Below, piece by piece: positions 9,901 to 16,581 of a stretch of DNA of 64,000 bases. Numbering within the stretch: the first letter of the stretch is position 1; every line of letters begins with the position of its first letter. The notes under the pieces were generated by a model that saw nothing but the letters and a program-made list of their open reading frames with translations, was not told the DNA's origin and did not search any database. This DNA is from Pseudomonas fluorescens (GTDB lineage: Bacteria; Pseudomonadota; Gammaproteobacteria; Pseudomonadales; Pseudomonadaceae), in the NCBI GenBank assembly GCA_902825215.1, contig LR782234.1, positions 2,480,001 through 2,544,000 on the forward strand. Direction: 5' to 3'. Position numbers and translations under genes: made by a program.

Positions 9901-12377
9901 ATATCACCCAACTCGGTGCCGAGATCGACGCCGGTCGAGATTTCAAGGCAGACGCCAAACGCGACATCAACGTCATCGCCAGCGAGATCGATGCCAAGCG
10001 TGATGTGTCGATGAAGGCGACCGAGAATCTGGTGATTACCTCGGCGGCGGACGAGGAACATTCGAAATCGAAAAACAAGAAAGAAACGCGTCAGGAAGAT
10101 CATGTCACTCAGGTGATGTCCGGCATCACGGCGGGCGGCGACGTCAAGCTGGATGCGGGCAAGGACCTGAGTGTGATTTCCAGTCGGGTGACGGCGGGGG
10201 ATGAGGCGTATCTGGTGGCGGGCGATAACCTGCAGATTCTCGCATTGCAGGACACCGATTACTCGCTGTATGACATGAAGAAAAAGGGTGGCTTCGGCAA
10301 GCTGAAAATGCAGCACGACGAGGTTACCGACAACAAGTATGTCGGCTCGGAGATCAAGTCTGGCGGCGATCTGACCCTCAAGAGTGGCGGCGATCAGCTT
10401 TATCAGGTTGCCAAGCTTGAAAGTGGCAACAACATCACCCTGGACAGCGGTGGGTCGATCACTTTTGAAGCGGTAAAAGACCTTCACAACGAAAGCCATA
10501 CCAAGACCGACAACAACGCTGCTTGGGTGTCCTCCAAAGGCAAGGGCAACACTGACGAAACCCTGCGCCAGACCCAGATGATTGCCAAGGGCAACATCGT
10601 GATCAAAGCCGTCGATGGCTTGAAAATCGACATCAAGGATGTAAACCAGCAGTCCGTCAGTCAGACCATCGACAGCATGGTCAAGGCCGACCCGCAACTG
10701 GCGTGGTTGAAAGAAGCCGAGGCCCGTGGGGATGTCGATTGGCGGCTTGTGAAAGAAATTCACGAGTCGTTCAAGTACAACAATTCGGGGCTTGGCCCGG
10801 CGTCCCAAATGATCATTGCGATCGTGATGGCTGCGGTTGTTGGACCGGCAGCTTTGACGGCGATGAGTGGGATGGGCACGTTCTGGGCGGCAGCCTATGC
10901 GGCTGTGGCTACCGGCGCAGCGACAAATGCGACGACCAGTTTTATTAATAACGGTGGGGACCTTGGAGCGGTTTTCGCGGACGTTACTTCATCTGATGCG
11001 CTGCAGGGGTATGTGGTTTCGGGTCTTACCTCCGGATTGATGTCTGAATATCTGACCAAACTAACAGGCGTGAAATTCGACGCGAACGGCAAATATGCCG
11101 GGACCTCATTAGCTACGTGGGAAGGTGTAAGCAAGTTCGCGGGAAGCCAGATCCTTCAAGGCGGTACTTCTGCGCTGATCACCAAGGCAGTGGGCGGCGA
11201 TGCAGATATTGGTGATCTACTGCAAACCGCGCTCTTCAATACAGTAGCTGCGTTCAGCTTTAACTTGGTGGGCGATCTCACAAAAGGTGTGGTCGATGAT
11301 GGCACCGCTACCAAAGTCATCATTCATGCTGCGGTTGGCGGATTGTTGGCGGAAATGACCGGTGGGGATTTTGCGACTGGCGCGTTGGCGGCTGGAGCGA
11401 ATGAGGCCCTCGTTAAAGAGATGAACAATTGGTTTGAGGGCAACCCGGACCTATTGATCATGGGATCCCAGCTTGTTGGGGTTCTTGCAGCTTCGACGCA
11501 AGAAAATGTTAATGCAGACACTTTGCAAAACGGCGCATGGATTACTGCTAACGCTACAAAATTTAACTATCAAGGACACTATGATAAGTACCTTGAAAAG
11601 TATGAAGCATGTAAAAACGACTCAACGGGTGTGGGCTGCTCATCAATTCTTAAACTGGCGGGCACTAATTCTCAGATACTTGGTAACTTCGTTCTGAATA
11701 TGGATGCGGACTCCAAAATCGTCAGCTATACATTGCTCGATGATTCAGGGAAACCGTGGATGATCATGGAACCTTTGGAGTACAAAGCTTACGTAGCATT
11801 GCCAGTGGCGATGCAGGAGGCTTACAAAAACTCTGCGCAGTGGCAGTTCGACTTGTCTTCAACCTTGCTTTACGCAAATGACGGACAAGAGGGGAAATCA
11901 ATAGAAAGCTACGAGATGATGCTGACCGATCCAGATTATTGGGGCGAGATGGCTCTCTCATTAATGCTCTCCGCGGCGGGCGGATCTGTACTTCAGGGTG
12001 TAAAGGGGGCTGCTGGTAGCTTGTTGAAGCTCGGCGAATCCAAAGTTATCAATAATGTAAGTATGACTCGTGTAGGGAGATGGATGTCACCAGGTGAGCT
12101 ATTACAGATGCAAGGTAACAACAGGGTCGTACAGGGTGCAGGAGGGCAAACTTTTATCTCAATTAACGGTGCGGCTGATTTTAAAGGGGCTGCATCTAAA
12201 GGGGCCGTGTATGTCGAATTTGATGTTCCAAGTAATGGGTTGTTGCAGGGCGGCAAGGAAGGCTGGTATAAAATGATTGGTCAAGATGCCAGTAAGTCTC
12301 AGCAATATCTGTTGGAAAAGCAGGGCGGAGAACACCTGCCTGAAGTGAAAAATATCAAAATCTTAGATAGAAAGTGA
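978..12377 (+). CDS. TpsA/CdiA-like filamentous hemagglutinin with C-terminal toxin domain
   Basis: A 3799-residue secreted exoprotein. Residues 1-48 form an extended signal peptide ending in QPIWAQA. The TPS secretion domain follows (about 49-300), with NPNL at 116-119 and NPYGI at 157-161, then two cysteines at 163 and 166. A very long filament of ~20-residue hemagglutinin repeats (LDNxxGxxxS type) runs to about residue 2200, and a second repeat block (about 2850-3200) follows a non-repetitive insert. Near 3270-3530 there is an alanine/glycine-rich DUF637-like region. The last ~106 residues (RVGRWMSPGEL, VYVEFDVP, GWYKMIG) look like a polymorphic-toxin domain that I tentatively link to TreTu-type ADP-ribosyltransferase toxins. 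GC and codon use drop from about 10.9 kb onward, as expected for an exchanged toxin tip. I saw no VENN motif. It is followed after 7 bp by its immunity gene. Confidence 0.92.
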   Translation: MDVRHPVSPADQPRAAVNHQETFLGMPKRGLAFLLANVMFWQPIWAQADGIVVANPNTTLDRAGNGVPIINIATPNASGLSHNQFHDYNVGAQGVILNNGSAQTSNTQLGGHVIGNPNLKNSGSAQAILNEVISGNPSQLRGYTEVAGQSARVIVANPYGITCNGCGFINAPRVTLTTGKPVLENGRLDRFQVDQGTVAIEGAGINASNVDRFEIITRSAKINAQIQAQNLAIVAGRNDVNADSLNATARADDGSAKPQLAIDSSALGGMYAGAIKLVGTEAGVGVKLDGKLIASGGDIQLDANGQLSLADTSATGAVNVKAASLDAKSPIYAGTALNVQTQGNLTNRQTFAARDSISLSAGGQLTNAGAIEAGVNPDGSRNASGDLSLSARIVDNAGKSLAASRNLSVTATQALNNQSGMLSAKNITVTGGVLNNLSGQVLGDLGLSIDLRGALDNRDGVLGSGAAVFVKAASLDNRQGGALVSDGSLTTRISGMLDNRNKGDISAKGAIDVQAGTLDNRDGKIIGKSTLALRSDVADNRAGVIQADQQLSVNVAQLDNRDKGVISAKAGLTYAGTRLDNSGGLVSAAGPFSLTAAEIQNAAGRISSQGDLLATIGLLQQQGGELVAQGNLNLSGKTLDNRNGGLVGTTKALTLSVDDIDNRSGEISSSLLLNVKGLRLDNSDGGKILAGTDLGLSVARLINQNKGLISAVKGAATVTGTTLDNSGGTLSSLNGLVITLDDALINAGIISTEGALSVTAARIDNRSGSLGSAGNLRLTSTGTLLNSGGSISTDSALTLYSASLDNSHKGVIFGQGISRVETGAFDNSDGGKLTSGAALTLKAGQVNNASGRIASQQTLDVSLTGLDQQGGELFSKSDLTLDLHNGQLNNQNGLINAPGTLLLKNLNGVNNQNGEISSQQAFALAAQSLDNSNGKLLSQQGLTLRIAAALNNVKGVISAASLDSHSASLDNGQGLISSRGVLLLTADNALNNQLGTVIADGQLTVTADELINGEGSMAGKADVSVESRSVNNQKGQLIATGVLKLDADQLDNRQNGLLGSSQNMTLTVADLDNRGGEISTNGDLHISGTKLDNSEGGKIFTGKALTLIVDEVINRSKGLIDAGTSLDLRGRTLVNGGSLLSQHGLQLTLSGAFDNSQGKVSSEQALTVKTAQLTNSGGSLSSAGDLTVNSDGSVDNQGGQIVTDGALVLNSASLDNRSQGTLSAKGAVSIGTGAFDNSNGRLSSADTLNLTAGQVTNGGDGSIGSQNALTASVTGFDQRGGKLFSNSSLSLDLNHGQLNNIGGLINAPGTLLLTQLNGVNNQGGTISSAEAFTLAAQSLDNSNGKLLSNQSLTLRIAAALNNVQGMIGAAALDVQAASLTNSGGSVVSRGDLDLSVDGLLRNDAKGLISAAQTLEISSGELNNRDDGLINSQGQLTLTATDLDSSNGGEVSASGDIDLRLTSMTQNGGRLLGDKAVTVDLANGNLDNQNGWLTAKGPLTLKRLRDLNNQSGEISSNLGFDLIAQAVNNTSGKIISGEKLLLRGTTLINQKGLLSGWQGLTVNGDSLDNRNGGTLSSKFADVSVDLKNALLNSNAGAVVAQGDLNIKASSLDNSDKGNLSSAAGQTLTLSGALNNNLGGLISSNAALDIVSTAFSNAGGAVNAEQAFNVTATRLDNQGGQIASNAAITLNLSGELNNTSGKLAAAGPVLIKGVTDLRNQNGQIASQKNLEVRTGSLDNSNKGTIAANDRLQLSATGVVNNSGDGLIYSKNADVQLTAASLGNAKGSIQSESALTLDVSGDFDNQSGKVIAQNGNVLVKAANIDNRGGTLASIQGALEARTVGVLRNGFDLNNNRQGGIIQAQSLTLSALAGLNNNGGRISAQAADLGMTMAALDNRSGVLYSKGLLSVSGTSLENVSGQIAANRIDFGLSGALRNGAGVIESTTQLTVKAASVDNQNGRLRSLGNTGKTLFQIGGLLDNRNGVLETANVDMTLALGGFLNGGGQLNHVGRGKFDISTANVIGAGGSIVTGGLLELNADTWSNSNVIQAGRLNINVREFSQTASGKLLASDALRIVGGNWTNDGLIASDGSIDMRLSGNYGGNGRLTSLRDTYLSAASLNLGAAGSFAAGATSTIQIDGQLLNAGRITSGEDLTVNAGSLVNHGTLGAAQNLIVKAPVLLNDRGLIFSGNDMTLNVGTLTNQSGDFYGLGNVVIAGYSGVTRAAGVYNISGSMESGGGFTLDADVFENRTEGPAASAERKLISGLIAASCGDCVGGTFNNFLATRETYQFIDTDNSASAVLNVGKDFVFHGGTFLNSKSTIAAGGGIDITAVSLKNIGTQSGTIEVTRQYNFEMGTGTTAQFMANVIMPYNQRNNPDFPFVYYVIAPEGLIRKAIAKTVGNGIVIVDAETGENIGSRKYGRAMSGYSAGFETSTPSLYDPNNLMAIPTELTQYQKGDAVEVSVDGAGAPGTTTGRNAVIQAGGKVSINATKEIENSVIQQDYSASGGTNKVADTSVGYSNTTVVRINSQLPPDLAQQQVNPLSLPGFSLPTGENGLFRLSGQGSSDAVAGNIGPAPTWTVSTEKVDTQEHAVAATSGGPRNLFIDAPAAVSDSTRMVDTFDRKPSQTKAAASSIDTNVPVDSAGPGLHDRDNDMKESINTRPVTRVTGLPDTQAPSSPHKYLIETNPALTDLKSFMSSDYLLDKLGYDPDQSAKRLGDGLYEQRLIQQAVTARTGQAFLDGQTSNEGMFKYLMNNAIASKDALNLSVGVGLTSQQVAALTHDIVWLEEHEVNGEKVLVPVVYLAQANGRLGPTGALIAGNDVTLIAGENLDNVGTLKATNNLSATAGKDLINSGSIEAGNRLDLLATNNIINKAGGIITGKDVSLTTRTGDVINERTITSMDDQYGSVTRHQDFADNAARIEAVNDLTIKAAKDINVIGGVLKSGQDMTLDAGRDVNVASVQVNDSVSLGSRANASDITQLGAEIDAGRDFKADAKRDINVIASEIDAKRDVSMKATENLVITSAADEEHSKSKNKKETRQEDHVTQVMSGITAGGDVKLDAGKDLSVISSRVTAGDEAYLVAGDNLQILALQDTDYSLYDMKKKGGFGKLKMQHDEVTDNKYVGSEIKSGGDLTLKSGGDQLYQVAKLESGNNITLDSGGSITFEAVKDLHNESHTKTDNNAAWVSSKGKGNTDETLRQTQMIAKGNIVIKAVDGLKIDIKDVNQQSVSQTIDSMVKADPQLAWLKEAEARGDVDWRLVKEIHESFKYNNSGLGPASQMIIAIVMAAVVGPAALTAMSGMGTFWAAAYAAVATGAATNATTSFINNGGDLGAVFADVTSSDALQGYVVSGLTSGLMSEYLTKLTGVKFDANGKYAGTSLATWEGVSKFAGSQILQGGTSALITKAVGGDADIGDLLQTALFNTVAAFSFNLVGDLTKGVVDDGTATKVIIHAAVGGLLAEMTGGDFATGALAAGANEALVKEMNNWFEGNPDLLIMGSQLVGVLAASTQENVNADTLQNGAWITANATKFNYQGHYDKYLEKYEACKNDSTGVGCSSILKLAGTNSQILGNFVLNMDADSKIVSYTLLDDSGKPWMIMEPLEYKAYVALPVAMQEAYKNSAQWQFDLSSTLLYANDGQEGKSIESYEMMLTDPDYWGEMALSLMLSAAGGSVLQGVKGAAGSLLKLGESKVINNVSMTRVGRWMSPGELLQMQGNNRVVQGAGGQTFISINGAADFKGAASKGAVYVEFDVPSNGLLQGGKEGWYKMIGQDASKSQQYLLEKQGGEHLPEVKNIKILDRK

Positions 12378-12384
12378 GCGGGAT

Positions 12385-12675
12385 ATGGATTATTTTAAGT
12401 TTGAAAAAAAAATTATGCCTTTGCTCAAAGGTTACACTGTGAAAAGCTCAAAATTCGCAGGCGGAGATTTTGGTGACTTGGAACGAGTAGAGTTGGAAGG
12501 CTTTGGGAAACTGGCAACTGTAGAGTTTTGGTCTGAAGGTTGGGCGGGTTTTGATATTTACGACTGCACTTGTGATGAGCAAGTCATGAATATTTTAATC
12601 TCTCCCGAAGATGGAGAACTAATCTCGAATGCAATTGAAGAGTTTGTAAGAAGGTTGAATGGCAAAGATCAATAA
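12385..12675 (+). CDS. Cognate immunity protein of the TpsA/CdiA toxin
   Basis: A small soluble 96-residue protein with no signal peptide, starting 7 bp after the toxin stop codon, the normal place for a cdiI gene. It is low in GC and acidic. The central VEFWSEGWAGFDIYDC segment resembles immunity proteins that accompany the RxGRWMS...YVEFDVP toxin domain, from memory of that family. It should bind and neutralise the toxin in the cytoplasm of the producer and its siblings. Function is inferred from position and from this resemblance; no catalytic motif is expected. This is the only immunity gene here paired with a full-length effector. Confidence 0.8.
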   Translation: MDYFKFEKKIMPLLKGYTVKSSKFAGGDFGDLERVELEGFGKLATVEFWSEGWAGFDIYDCTCDEQVMNILISPEDGELISNAIEEFVRRLNGKDQ

Positions 12676-12702
12676 ATTTTTTTGCCTACTCAGCAGAATA
12701 AA

Positions 12703-12750
12703 GGGGGCAGACCACATTCAGAATGTAAACCGTAAACGTGGTCTGTCCCC
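12703..12750. repeat. R palindrome copy 1
   Basis: Inverted repeat with arms 12703-12715 (GGGGGCAGACCAC) and 12738-12750 (GTGGTCTGTCCCC), one mismatch, and a loop of the type attcagaatgtaaaccgtaaac (type B loop). It lies between the cognate immunity gene and the first orphan module. Confidence 0.9.
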
Positions 12751-12755
12751 TTTTT

Positions 12756-12906
12756 TCGTAATGAAGGGCAGCCACGTTATTCCCTAGAGTTGCCCAAGAT
12801 ATGGGAGTCGCTACTTGAGAGTAATTCGAGTAATGCTCGAGCCTATACACAAGAAGAGTTTTTAAAGAATAGAAAAAATGACAGTGAATCAAGAGTTGTT
12901 CGATGA
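12756..12906 (+). pseudogene. Toxin C-terminal tail remnant of orphan module 1
   Basis: Directly after R copy 1, one frame reads ...RYSLELPKIWESLLES, then ARAYTQEEFLKNRK, and stops at 12904-12906, overlapping the start of the next immunity gene by 29 bp. It has no start codon of its own. A second copy of the same tail (split between 16638-16700 and 17830-17900) ends YTQEEFVREYKK and stops in an ATGA overlap, so this copy has lost one base near 12860-12880. It is best read as the residual 3' end of a displaced CdiA-CT toxin domain; the toxin family cannot be told from so short a piece. Confidence 0.65.
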
Positions 12907-13462
12907 CTTATGGGGCGGGGAAAAAAGCATCGGTTTTTTTGTTCATTCTGGAATATGTTTTTGGGTTGTTGATGAGAAGCGTAACTTTACTATTGATGTG
13001 GAGTTGAGTCTGCGCGCCTCTTTAAAAAATGGCACCATCACTCAGGAGCAATATGAGCGGTCATGCCTGAACTTTAGAGGCGGTGTTTTAGCTTTGACAG
13101 CCGGAAATTTCCTCACATATTTAAATGGCGGAAGTGCGAAGCTTCTAACATCATCTGAGTTGCAGGGTTTTTTGGGGGTAGACAAGACTGTCTTTGCACG
13201 AGTCGAAGATTATTTTCTCAGTGGCAATGGCTTGGACTCTGATTTGTTTAGGCGTGCAAATGTTATTAGGTCTCGGCTTCCTTTGTTTTATATAAACTTT
13301 GATCGTAAAATCTTCATGCATATGGATGATGGGCGATCCCATGAGAATTATGTTCATTCTGATTGGGTCTCTCAATTTTATGATTTCAGTTTTTTGATTC
13401 CTACGAGCGAAAAGTACTGGGTAGAGTGCGGTGACGATTATTGGAAGCTTCGATTTTTATAG
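12878..13462 (+). CDS. Orphan immunity protein, module 1
   Basis: A 194-residue cytoplasmic-type protein with no signal peptide or membrane segment and no family I can name. Low GC, location after a toxin-tail remnant, and the overlap with that remnant's stop codon point to an orphan CDI/polymorphic toxin immunity gene. A near-identical second copy sits at 17897-18480 but is broken by a 1-base deletion; this copy is intact. It probably protects against the toxin of related strains or records a former toxin tip. No clear Shine-Dalgarno precedes the ATG, consistent with former translational coupling to the toxin. Confidence 0.7.
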   Translation: MTVNQELFDDLWGGEKSIGFFVHSGICFWVVDEKRNFTIDVELSLRASLKNGTITQEQYERSCLNFRGGVLALTAGNFLTYLNGGSAKLLTSSELQGFLGVDKTVFARVEDYFLSGNGLDSDLFRRANVIRSRLPLFYINFDRKIFMHMDDGRSHENYVHSDWVSQFYDFSFLIPTSEKYWVECGDDYWKLRFL

Positions 13463-13493
13463 TGTGCGGCTACGCCAAGAAATATCGCCAAAA

Positions 13494-13552
13494 GGATAAA
13501 TGGCGAAAGATCACGTTTAGAAAGCACTCCAATAGCGTGGTCTGTCCCCGTT
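13494..13552. repeat. R palindrome copy 2 (left arm degenerate)
   Basis: Right arm GTGGTCTGTCCCC at 13537-13549 is intact; the left arm is decayed (tggcgaaagatcacgttt). The loop is of type A (tttagaaagcactccaa). Confidence 0.75.
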
Positions 13553-13554
13553 GT

Positions 13555-13617
13555 CGTGCTCAGGGTAAGAAGTGCTATTTAACCCGGCTACCAACAAGTG
13601 GGTACCAAAATGAGTAA
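13555..13617 (+). pseudogene. Toxin tail remnant, orphan module 2
   Basis: After R copy 2 a frame reads RAQGKKCYLTRLPTSGYQNE and stops at 13615-13617, overlapping the next ATG (13610). It is too short to assign but has the same layout (R, tail, overlapping immunity gene) as the neighbouring modules, which supports a residual toxin 3' end. Confidence 0.5.
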
Positions 13618-14155
13618 TATTTCCATATCTTGGGTCGCAACCATATTGCCTGGAAAATCACTTGCTGGAGTGCCGCTAGGGCTAGCGGCGGCTGATCTCG
13701 AAACATGGCTGGCAATGTATGCTGTTGACCAAGCCAAAACCTTATATAAATTTGAAGAAGGTCCGATCCTAAGGTTGACAAAGTGCGACAATCGAAAGGG
13801 CGAAGGTGGTTATGTATTTTATTTGTATGATAATGGTGTTATCAATTCCAACAAGTTTGGTGTTCCTGCTTTAAGTATAATGCTGAAATGCAACAAGGTT
13901 TTCACGCTTAAAGTTTATGATTTTAGTTTTCCTGGTGAGGCGGCCAATGCCTTTGTCTACCGGGGGTCGATAACTTCGAATGTAAGGTTGGGGAGCAAAG
14001 TTGCTGAGTTGAAAATATTCACGTCATTGGAATTTGATAAGAGCGAAGGGTGGTTTATAACAGATGAAGAGTTTGGTTTGGTTGAGGTTTCAGGCTGGGG
14101 AGTACCGCTGGAAGAAGAACCTCAGCAGCTGATTACTGCCGTTTGTGTAATTTGA
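13610..14155 (+). CDS. Orphan immunity protein, module 2
   Basis: A 181-residue protein of unknown family without signal peptide or membrane helices. The ATG at 13610 overlaps the stop of the upstream tail remnant; a GTG at 13598 is possible but less likely. It is AT-rich compared with the tpsA body. It lies between R copies 2 and 3. Function as an immunity protein is inferred only from position, size and base composition. Confidence 0.6.
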   Translation: MSNISISWVATILPGKSLAGVPLGLAAADLETWLAMYAVDQAKTLYKFEEGPILRLTKCDNRKGEGGYVFYLYDNGVINSNKFGVPALSIMLKCNKVFTLKVYDFSFPGEAANAFVYRGSITSNVRLGSKVAELKIFTSLEFDKSEGWFITDEEFGLVEVSGWGVPLEEEPQQLITAVCVI

Positions 14156-14218
14156 TGCGCTTGCACGGAAGCCGATCCGGATTCTTCTTCATGACTCGAT
14201 AATGCAAGTCAAGTTTTG

Positions 14219-14279
14219 GGGTAAATAGGGACAGGCCACGTTTAGAAATCGCTCTAAAAATGTGGTCTGTCCCCGTTTC
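14219..14279. repeat. R palindrome copy 3
   Basis: Arms 14228-14240 (GGGACAGGCCACG type, one change) and 14262-14274 (GTGGTCTGTCCCC), with a type A loop (tttagaaatcgctctaaaaat). The right arm runs directly into an open toxin-domain frame. Confidence 0.88.
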
Positions 14280-14720
14280 CCCTTGATCGGAAAGGCGGGC
14301 TCGTGGTTTTCTAAAGTTGAACAAAGTAAAACTAACCTGCTCAATTCTGGCGCAGAGGGTGTTGGACAGATTCCAGTCGATCTCGGTAAAGTCAATTTCT
14401 GCGCTGCCAACGATATAGGGTCAATATACTCTCCAAAAGTGAGCATGATCGGAACCGATGTGATTTTTGATGATTTAGCAATTGGTACGAGTAAAGGATT
14501 TTTGGGCGTTGGCCCGGATGGCGCGGCAGAACTGGTAGGCCCATTAAAGAAAATGCTGGAGTACACCCAGTCCAAAGGTGGTCAAAACATTACTTTCAGA
14601 GGGTATTTCGCATCTGAGGAAGGGGCAGCATTAGGTGGTGGCGAAGTCGGGCAAAAATTTTCGTATACTTTTCCCTCTACTAAAGAAGGGCTTAGAGAGT
14701 TCCTGAAGGGGTTGCATTGA
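14280..14720 (+). pseudogene. Orphan toxin C-terminal domain without its own start
   Basis: About 146 codons stay open from the right arm of R copy 3 to a TGA at 14718-14720. The only upstream start in frame is a GTG inside the R arm, so this looks like a displaced CdiA-CT domain rather than an independent gene. It contains KVNFCAANDIGSIYSPKVSM, FRGYFASEEGAALGGGE and ends TKEGLREFLKGLH. I do not recognise the family. The stop overlaps the next ATG by one base (TGATG), the usual coupling of toxin to immunity. It is the longest orphan toxin fragment in the array and could be functional if recombined onto the tpsA frame. Confidence 0.65.
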
Positions 14721-15097
14721 TGAACGCGTTGAAGCAGCTCAATAGTATAAATTTGTCCGGGTATGGAGTTTTTATTCCCTCTACTACTCATGAAGTTTTA
14801 GGTGTCGGGGTTTATCAGCTAAATTTGGATTTTGAAGTTTTTCGGATTTTTAAAAATGGTTTTTCAATTTTGTCGGAAGGGGCGGAAAAGTGTGTTTTCT
14901 TTAAAGATATTATAGGTATAAAAAGCAACTTAAATGCTTCGGTTTTCTCGGAGGCATCTCAGCAAAAAGATTTTTACGTTTCGCTTCCTTTAGGTATAGA
15001 GACATCAGAAAATACAGTTGTGATAGAGGTTCCGTTACTGATTTATTCAAGGCTCATGATTTTTTTGAATAAGATGTGTGAGTTGCATAAAACTTGA
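14720..15097 (+). CDS. Orphan immunity protein, module 3
   Basis: A 125-residue protein, start codon overlapping the TGA of the orphan toxin domain by one base. No signal peptide; aromatic-rich and AT-rich, family not recognised. Of all orphan modules this one keeps the most complete toxin/immunity pairing, so the immunity assignment is the best supported after the cognate gene. Confidence 0.7.
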   Translation: MNALKQLNSINLSGYGVFIPSTTHEVLGVGVYQLNLDFEVFRIFKNGFSILSEGAEKCVFFKDIIGIKSNLNASVFSEASQQKDFYVSLPLGIETSENTVVIEVPLLIYSRLMIFLNKMCELHKT

Positions 15098-15133
15098 AGG
15101 AAGGCAGGAAGGCAGGCAGGCAGGCAGGGCAGG
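15098..15133. repeat. Short tandem repeat (GGCA/GGAA tetranucleotides)
   Basis: Immediately after the module 3 immunity stop there is a run of GGAAGGCA and GGCA units (about eight tetramers with interruptions) ending before R copy 4. It is non-coding here. Such runs are prone to slippage, but no gene frame depends on it. Confidence 0.75.
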
Positions 15134-15150
15134 TTGTCGGTCATCAGGGG

Positions 15151-15210
15151 ATAAATGGGGACAGACCACGTCTAGAAAGGACTCAAAAAACGTGGTCTGT
15201 CCCCGTTTTC
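15151..15210. repeat. R palindrome copy 4 (perfect arms)
   Basis: Perfect 14-bp inverted repeat, GGGGACAGACCACG at 15157-15170 and CGTGGTCTGTCCCC at 15191-15204, with a 20-base loop, flanked by ataaat on the left and gttttc on the right. It is the cleanest copy and can be taken as the reference sequence of R. Confidence 0.93.
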
Positions 15211-15231
15211 TCTTGATTGAAGGAGGGCACC

Positions 15232-15699
15232 ATGGCTGGGCTATTAGAAATCGTATTTGAGAACGTCAAACAGAATGCGGTGTTGCCCTTGTTGGAAACA
15301 GTTATTACTAATGCAGCCTCAGTAATCAGCGCTGAGTGTTCGGAGGTTTTTTCAATCTGGAACGATGGGGAACTTGAGCTTGATACAATCGGCGCTGCAC
15401 TTGATTTCAATGGTGCAGTGAGTGTGCTTATAAATGTTCGAAGTCTGAAGTTTATAGGTGTTAGCGTAAACTCGGCACTCATTCGTATTCTCAAGTATGA
15501 AGATGATTTTGATCTTGATATTAGTTTTGACGAGGATGATGACGGGTTGGCGGATGTCGATGTTGTTGGTGCTTTTTTTGCGTTCTCGAAGGAAGTGGCC
15601 AAGAAATTCGAGTTTGGTAATTGCTACTTTGGAATAGAGCCAGCCTCGGATGAGAGTACACGGTTTTTCACCAATGATGTGTTGGGGCCGCTGAAGTAA
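15232..15699 (+). CDS. Orphan immunity-like protein, module 4
   Basis: A 155-residue acidic protein with a run of aspartates (ISFDEDDDGLADVD near residue 100). The ATG at 15232 has a good Shine-Dalgarno (AAGGAGGG) eight bases upstream, unlike the coupled neighbours, and no toxin tail precedes it. Family not recognised. High acidity and position in the array fit an immunity protein against a basic toxin such as a nuclease, which is inference. Confidence 0.6.
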   Translation: MAGLLEIVFENVKQNAVLPLLETVITNAASVISAECSEVFSIWNDGELELDTIGAALDFNGAVSVLINVRSLKFIGVSVNSALIRILKYEDDFDLDISFDEDDDGLADVDVVGAFFAFSKEVAKKFEFGNCYFGIEPASDESTRFFTNDVLGPLK

Positions 15700-15720
15700 A
15701 GGGAGCTGATGGTAAGTTGG

Positions 15721-15806
15721 ATAAATGGGGGCGAACTACGTTTTGGGAGAAAGGAGGACAGACCACATTTAGAATGTAAACCGAAAACGTGGCCTGTCCC
15801 CGTTTA
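15721..15806. repeat. R palindrome copy 5 plus an adjoining left half-copy
   Basis: 15721-15744 is a diverged left half (ataaatgggggcgaactacg); 15754-15801 is a full copy with a type B loop (atttagaatgtaaaccgaaa). The tandem arrangement of a half and a whole copy suggests past recombination between R elements. Confidence 0.85.
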
Positions 15807-15942
15807 CCCAAACAATCCCACGCCAAAAAATCAAACCTCATTAGACAGAGCAGAGACAGATTTGGCAAACGCTGTGAGGGACGGGGAATGTTTGATCAAA
15901 GGTTGTATTCCGGCTGACTACATTAAACCGGTGAAAAAATAG
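15805..15942 (+). pseudogene. Toxin tail remnant, orphan module 5
   Basis: The frame leaving the right arm of R copy 5 encodes about 45 residues (YPNNPTPKNQTSLDRAET, then GCIPADYIKPVKK) and ends 9 bp before the next ATG. No start codon or RBS of its own. Interpreted as a toxin 3' end left in front of its immunity gene; family unknown. Confidence 0.55.
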
Positions 15943-15951
15943 GTGAAGGCG

Positions 15952-16581
15952 ATGGATCCCAAAACATACGAACTGCTCAATGGTATTCCGGAACACGCCG
16001 ATTACGCTGTGGAGGCGGGTGACCTTGACCGAGACGACATTTCAGAAGAAAGAATGACCGCAGTGAGACAACTGCTCAACAGTGAGAATGAAATGGAGCG
16101 TTTTCTGGCTTCTAAACTTCTCACCAGCTGGGGCGTCCATGACGGCTTGATAGTGCTGGAAGAATATATGCGGCGCCCAGAGATTATTGAGAGTATTTAT
16201 ACCCATAGACTCCATGGGTACGATGATACATATCGGCATATATTGATGGCGGTGACGATGTATTTCGCGAATGCCGCTGAGGTCAGTGGAAAGGAATTAG
16301 CGAGGCGTCAGGTATATGATGTGCTTTCAAAAATAATCGCTCTGGCCAACGAGAGGCCTTTTGAAATACCGGAAATGTATTCTTTCGTGCATCGTGAAAA
16401 GTATTCGGAATACCTCCCGCTGCTGAAGCAGCATCTGCTCGCAATGGTTGAACATCCCGAACTTCACCGGTGGAAAATCAAGGATGCCATTGGTTTGATA
16501 ATGGAGTTTGATGCTGATTTTGTCAGAGCCTTATTGTCTGAGAAAAATAAAATTCTGGAAAGTTTTGTGGAAAAAGGATAA
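15952..16581 (+). CDS. Orphan immunity-like protein, module 5
   Basis: A 209-residue, probably all-helical protein (HEAT-like look: repeated amphipathic stretches such as RQLLNSENEMERFLASKLL and PLLKQHLLAMVEHPEL). The ATG at 15952 follows an AGGTGAAGG sequence; a GTG at 15943 inside that sequence is the alternative. The TAA stop (16579-16581) lies in the ataaacgggg left edge of R copy 6, so R supplies the terminator codon context. Function as an immunity protein is inferred from position. Confidence 0.62.
   Translation: MDPKTYELLNGIPEHADYAVEAGDLDRDDISEERMTAVRQLLNSENEMERFLASKLLTSWGVHDGLIVLEEYMRRPEIIESIYTHRLHGYDDTYRHILMAVTMYFANAAEVSGKELARRQVYDVLSKIIALANERPFEIPEMYSFVHREKYSEYLPLLKQHLLAMVEHPELHRWKIKDAIGLIMEFDADFVRALLSEKNKILESFVEKG

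Noticed and set aside
15098..15133. Tetranucleotide run as a phase-variation switch
   Set aside because: It lies after a stop codon and before R, not in a gene or between visible promoter elements.
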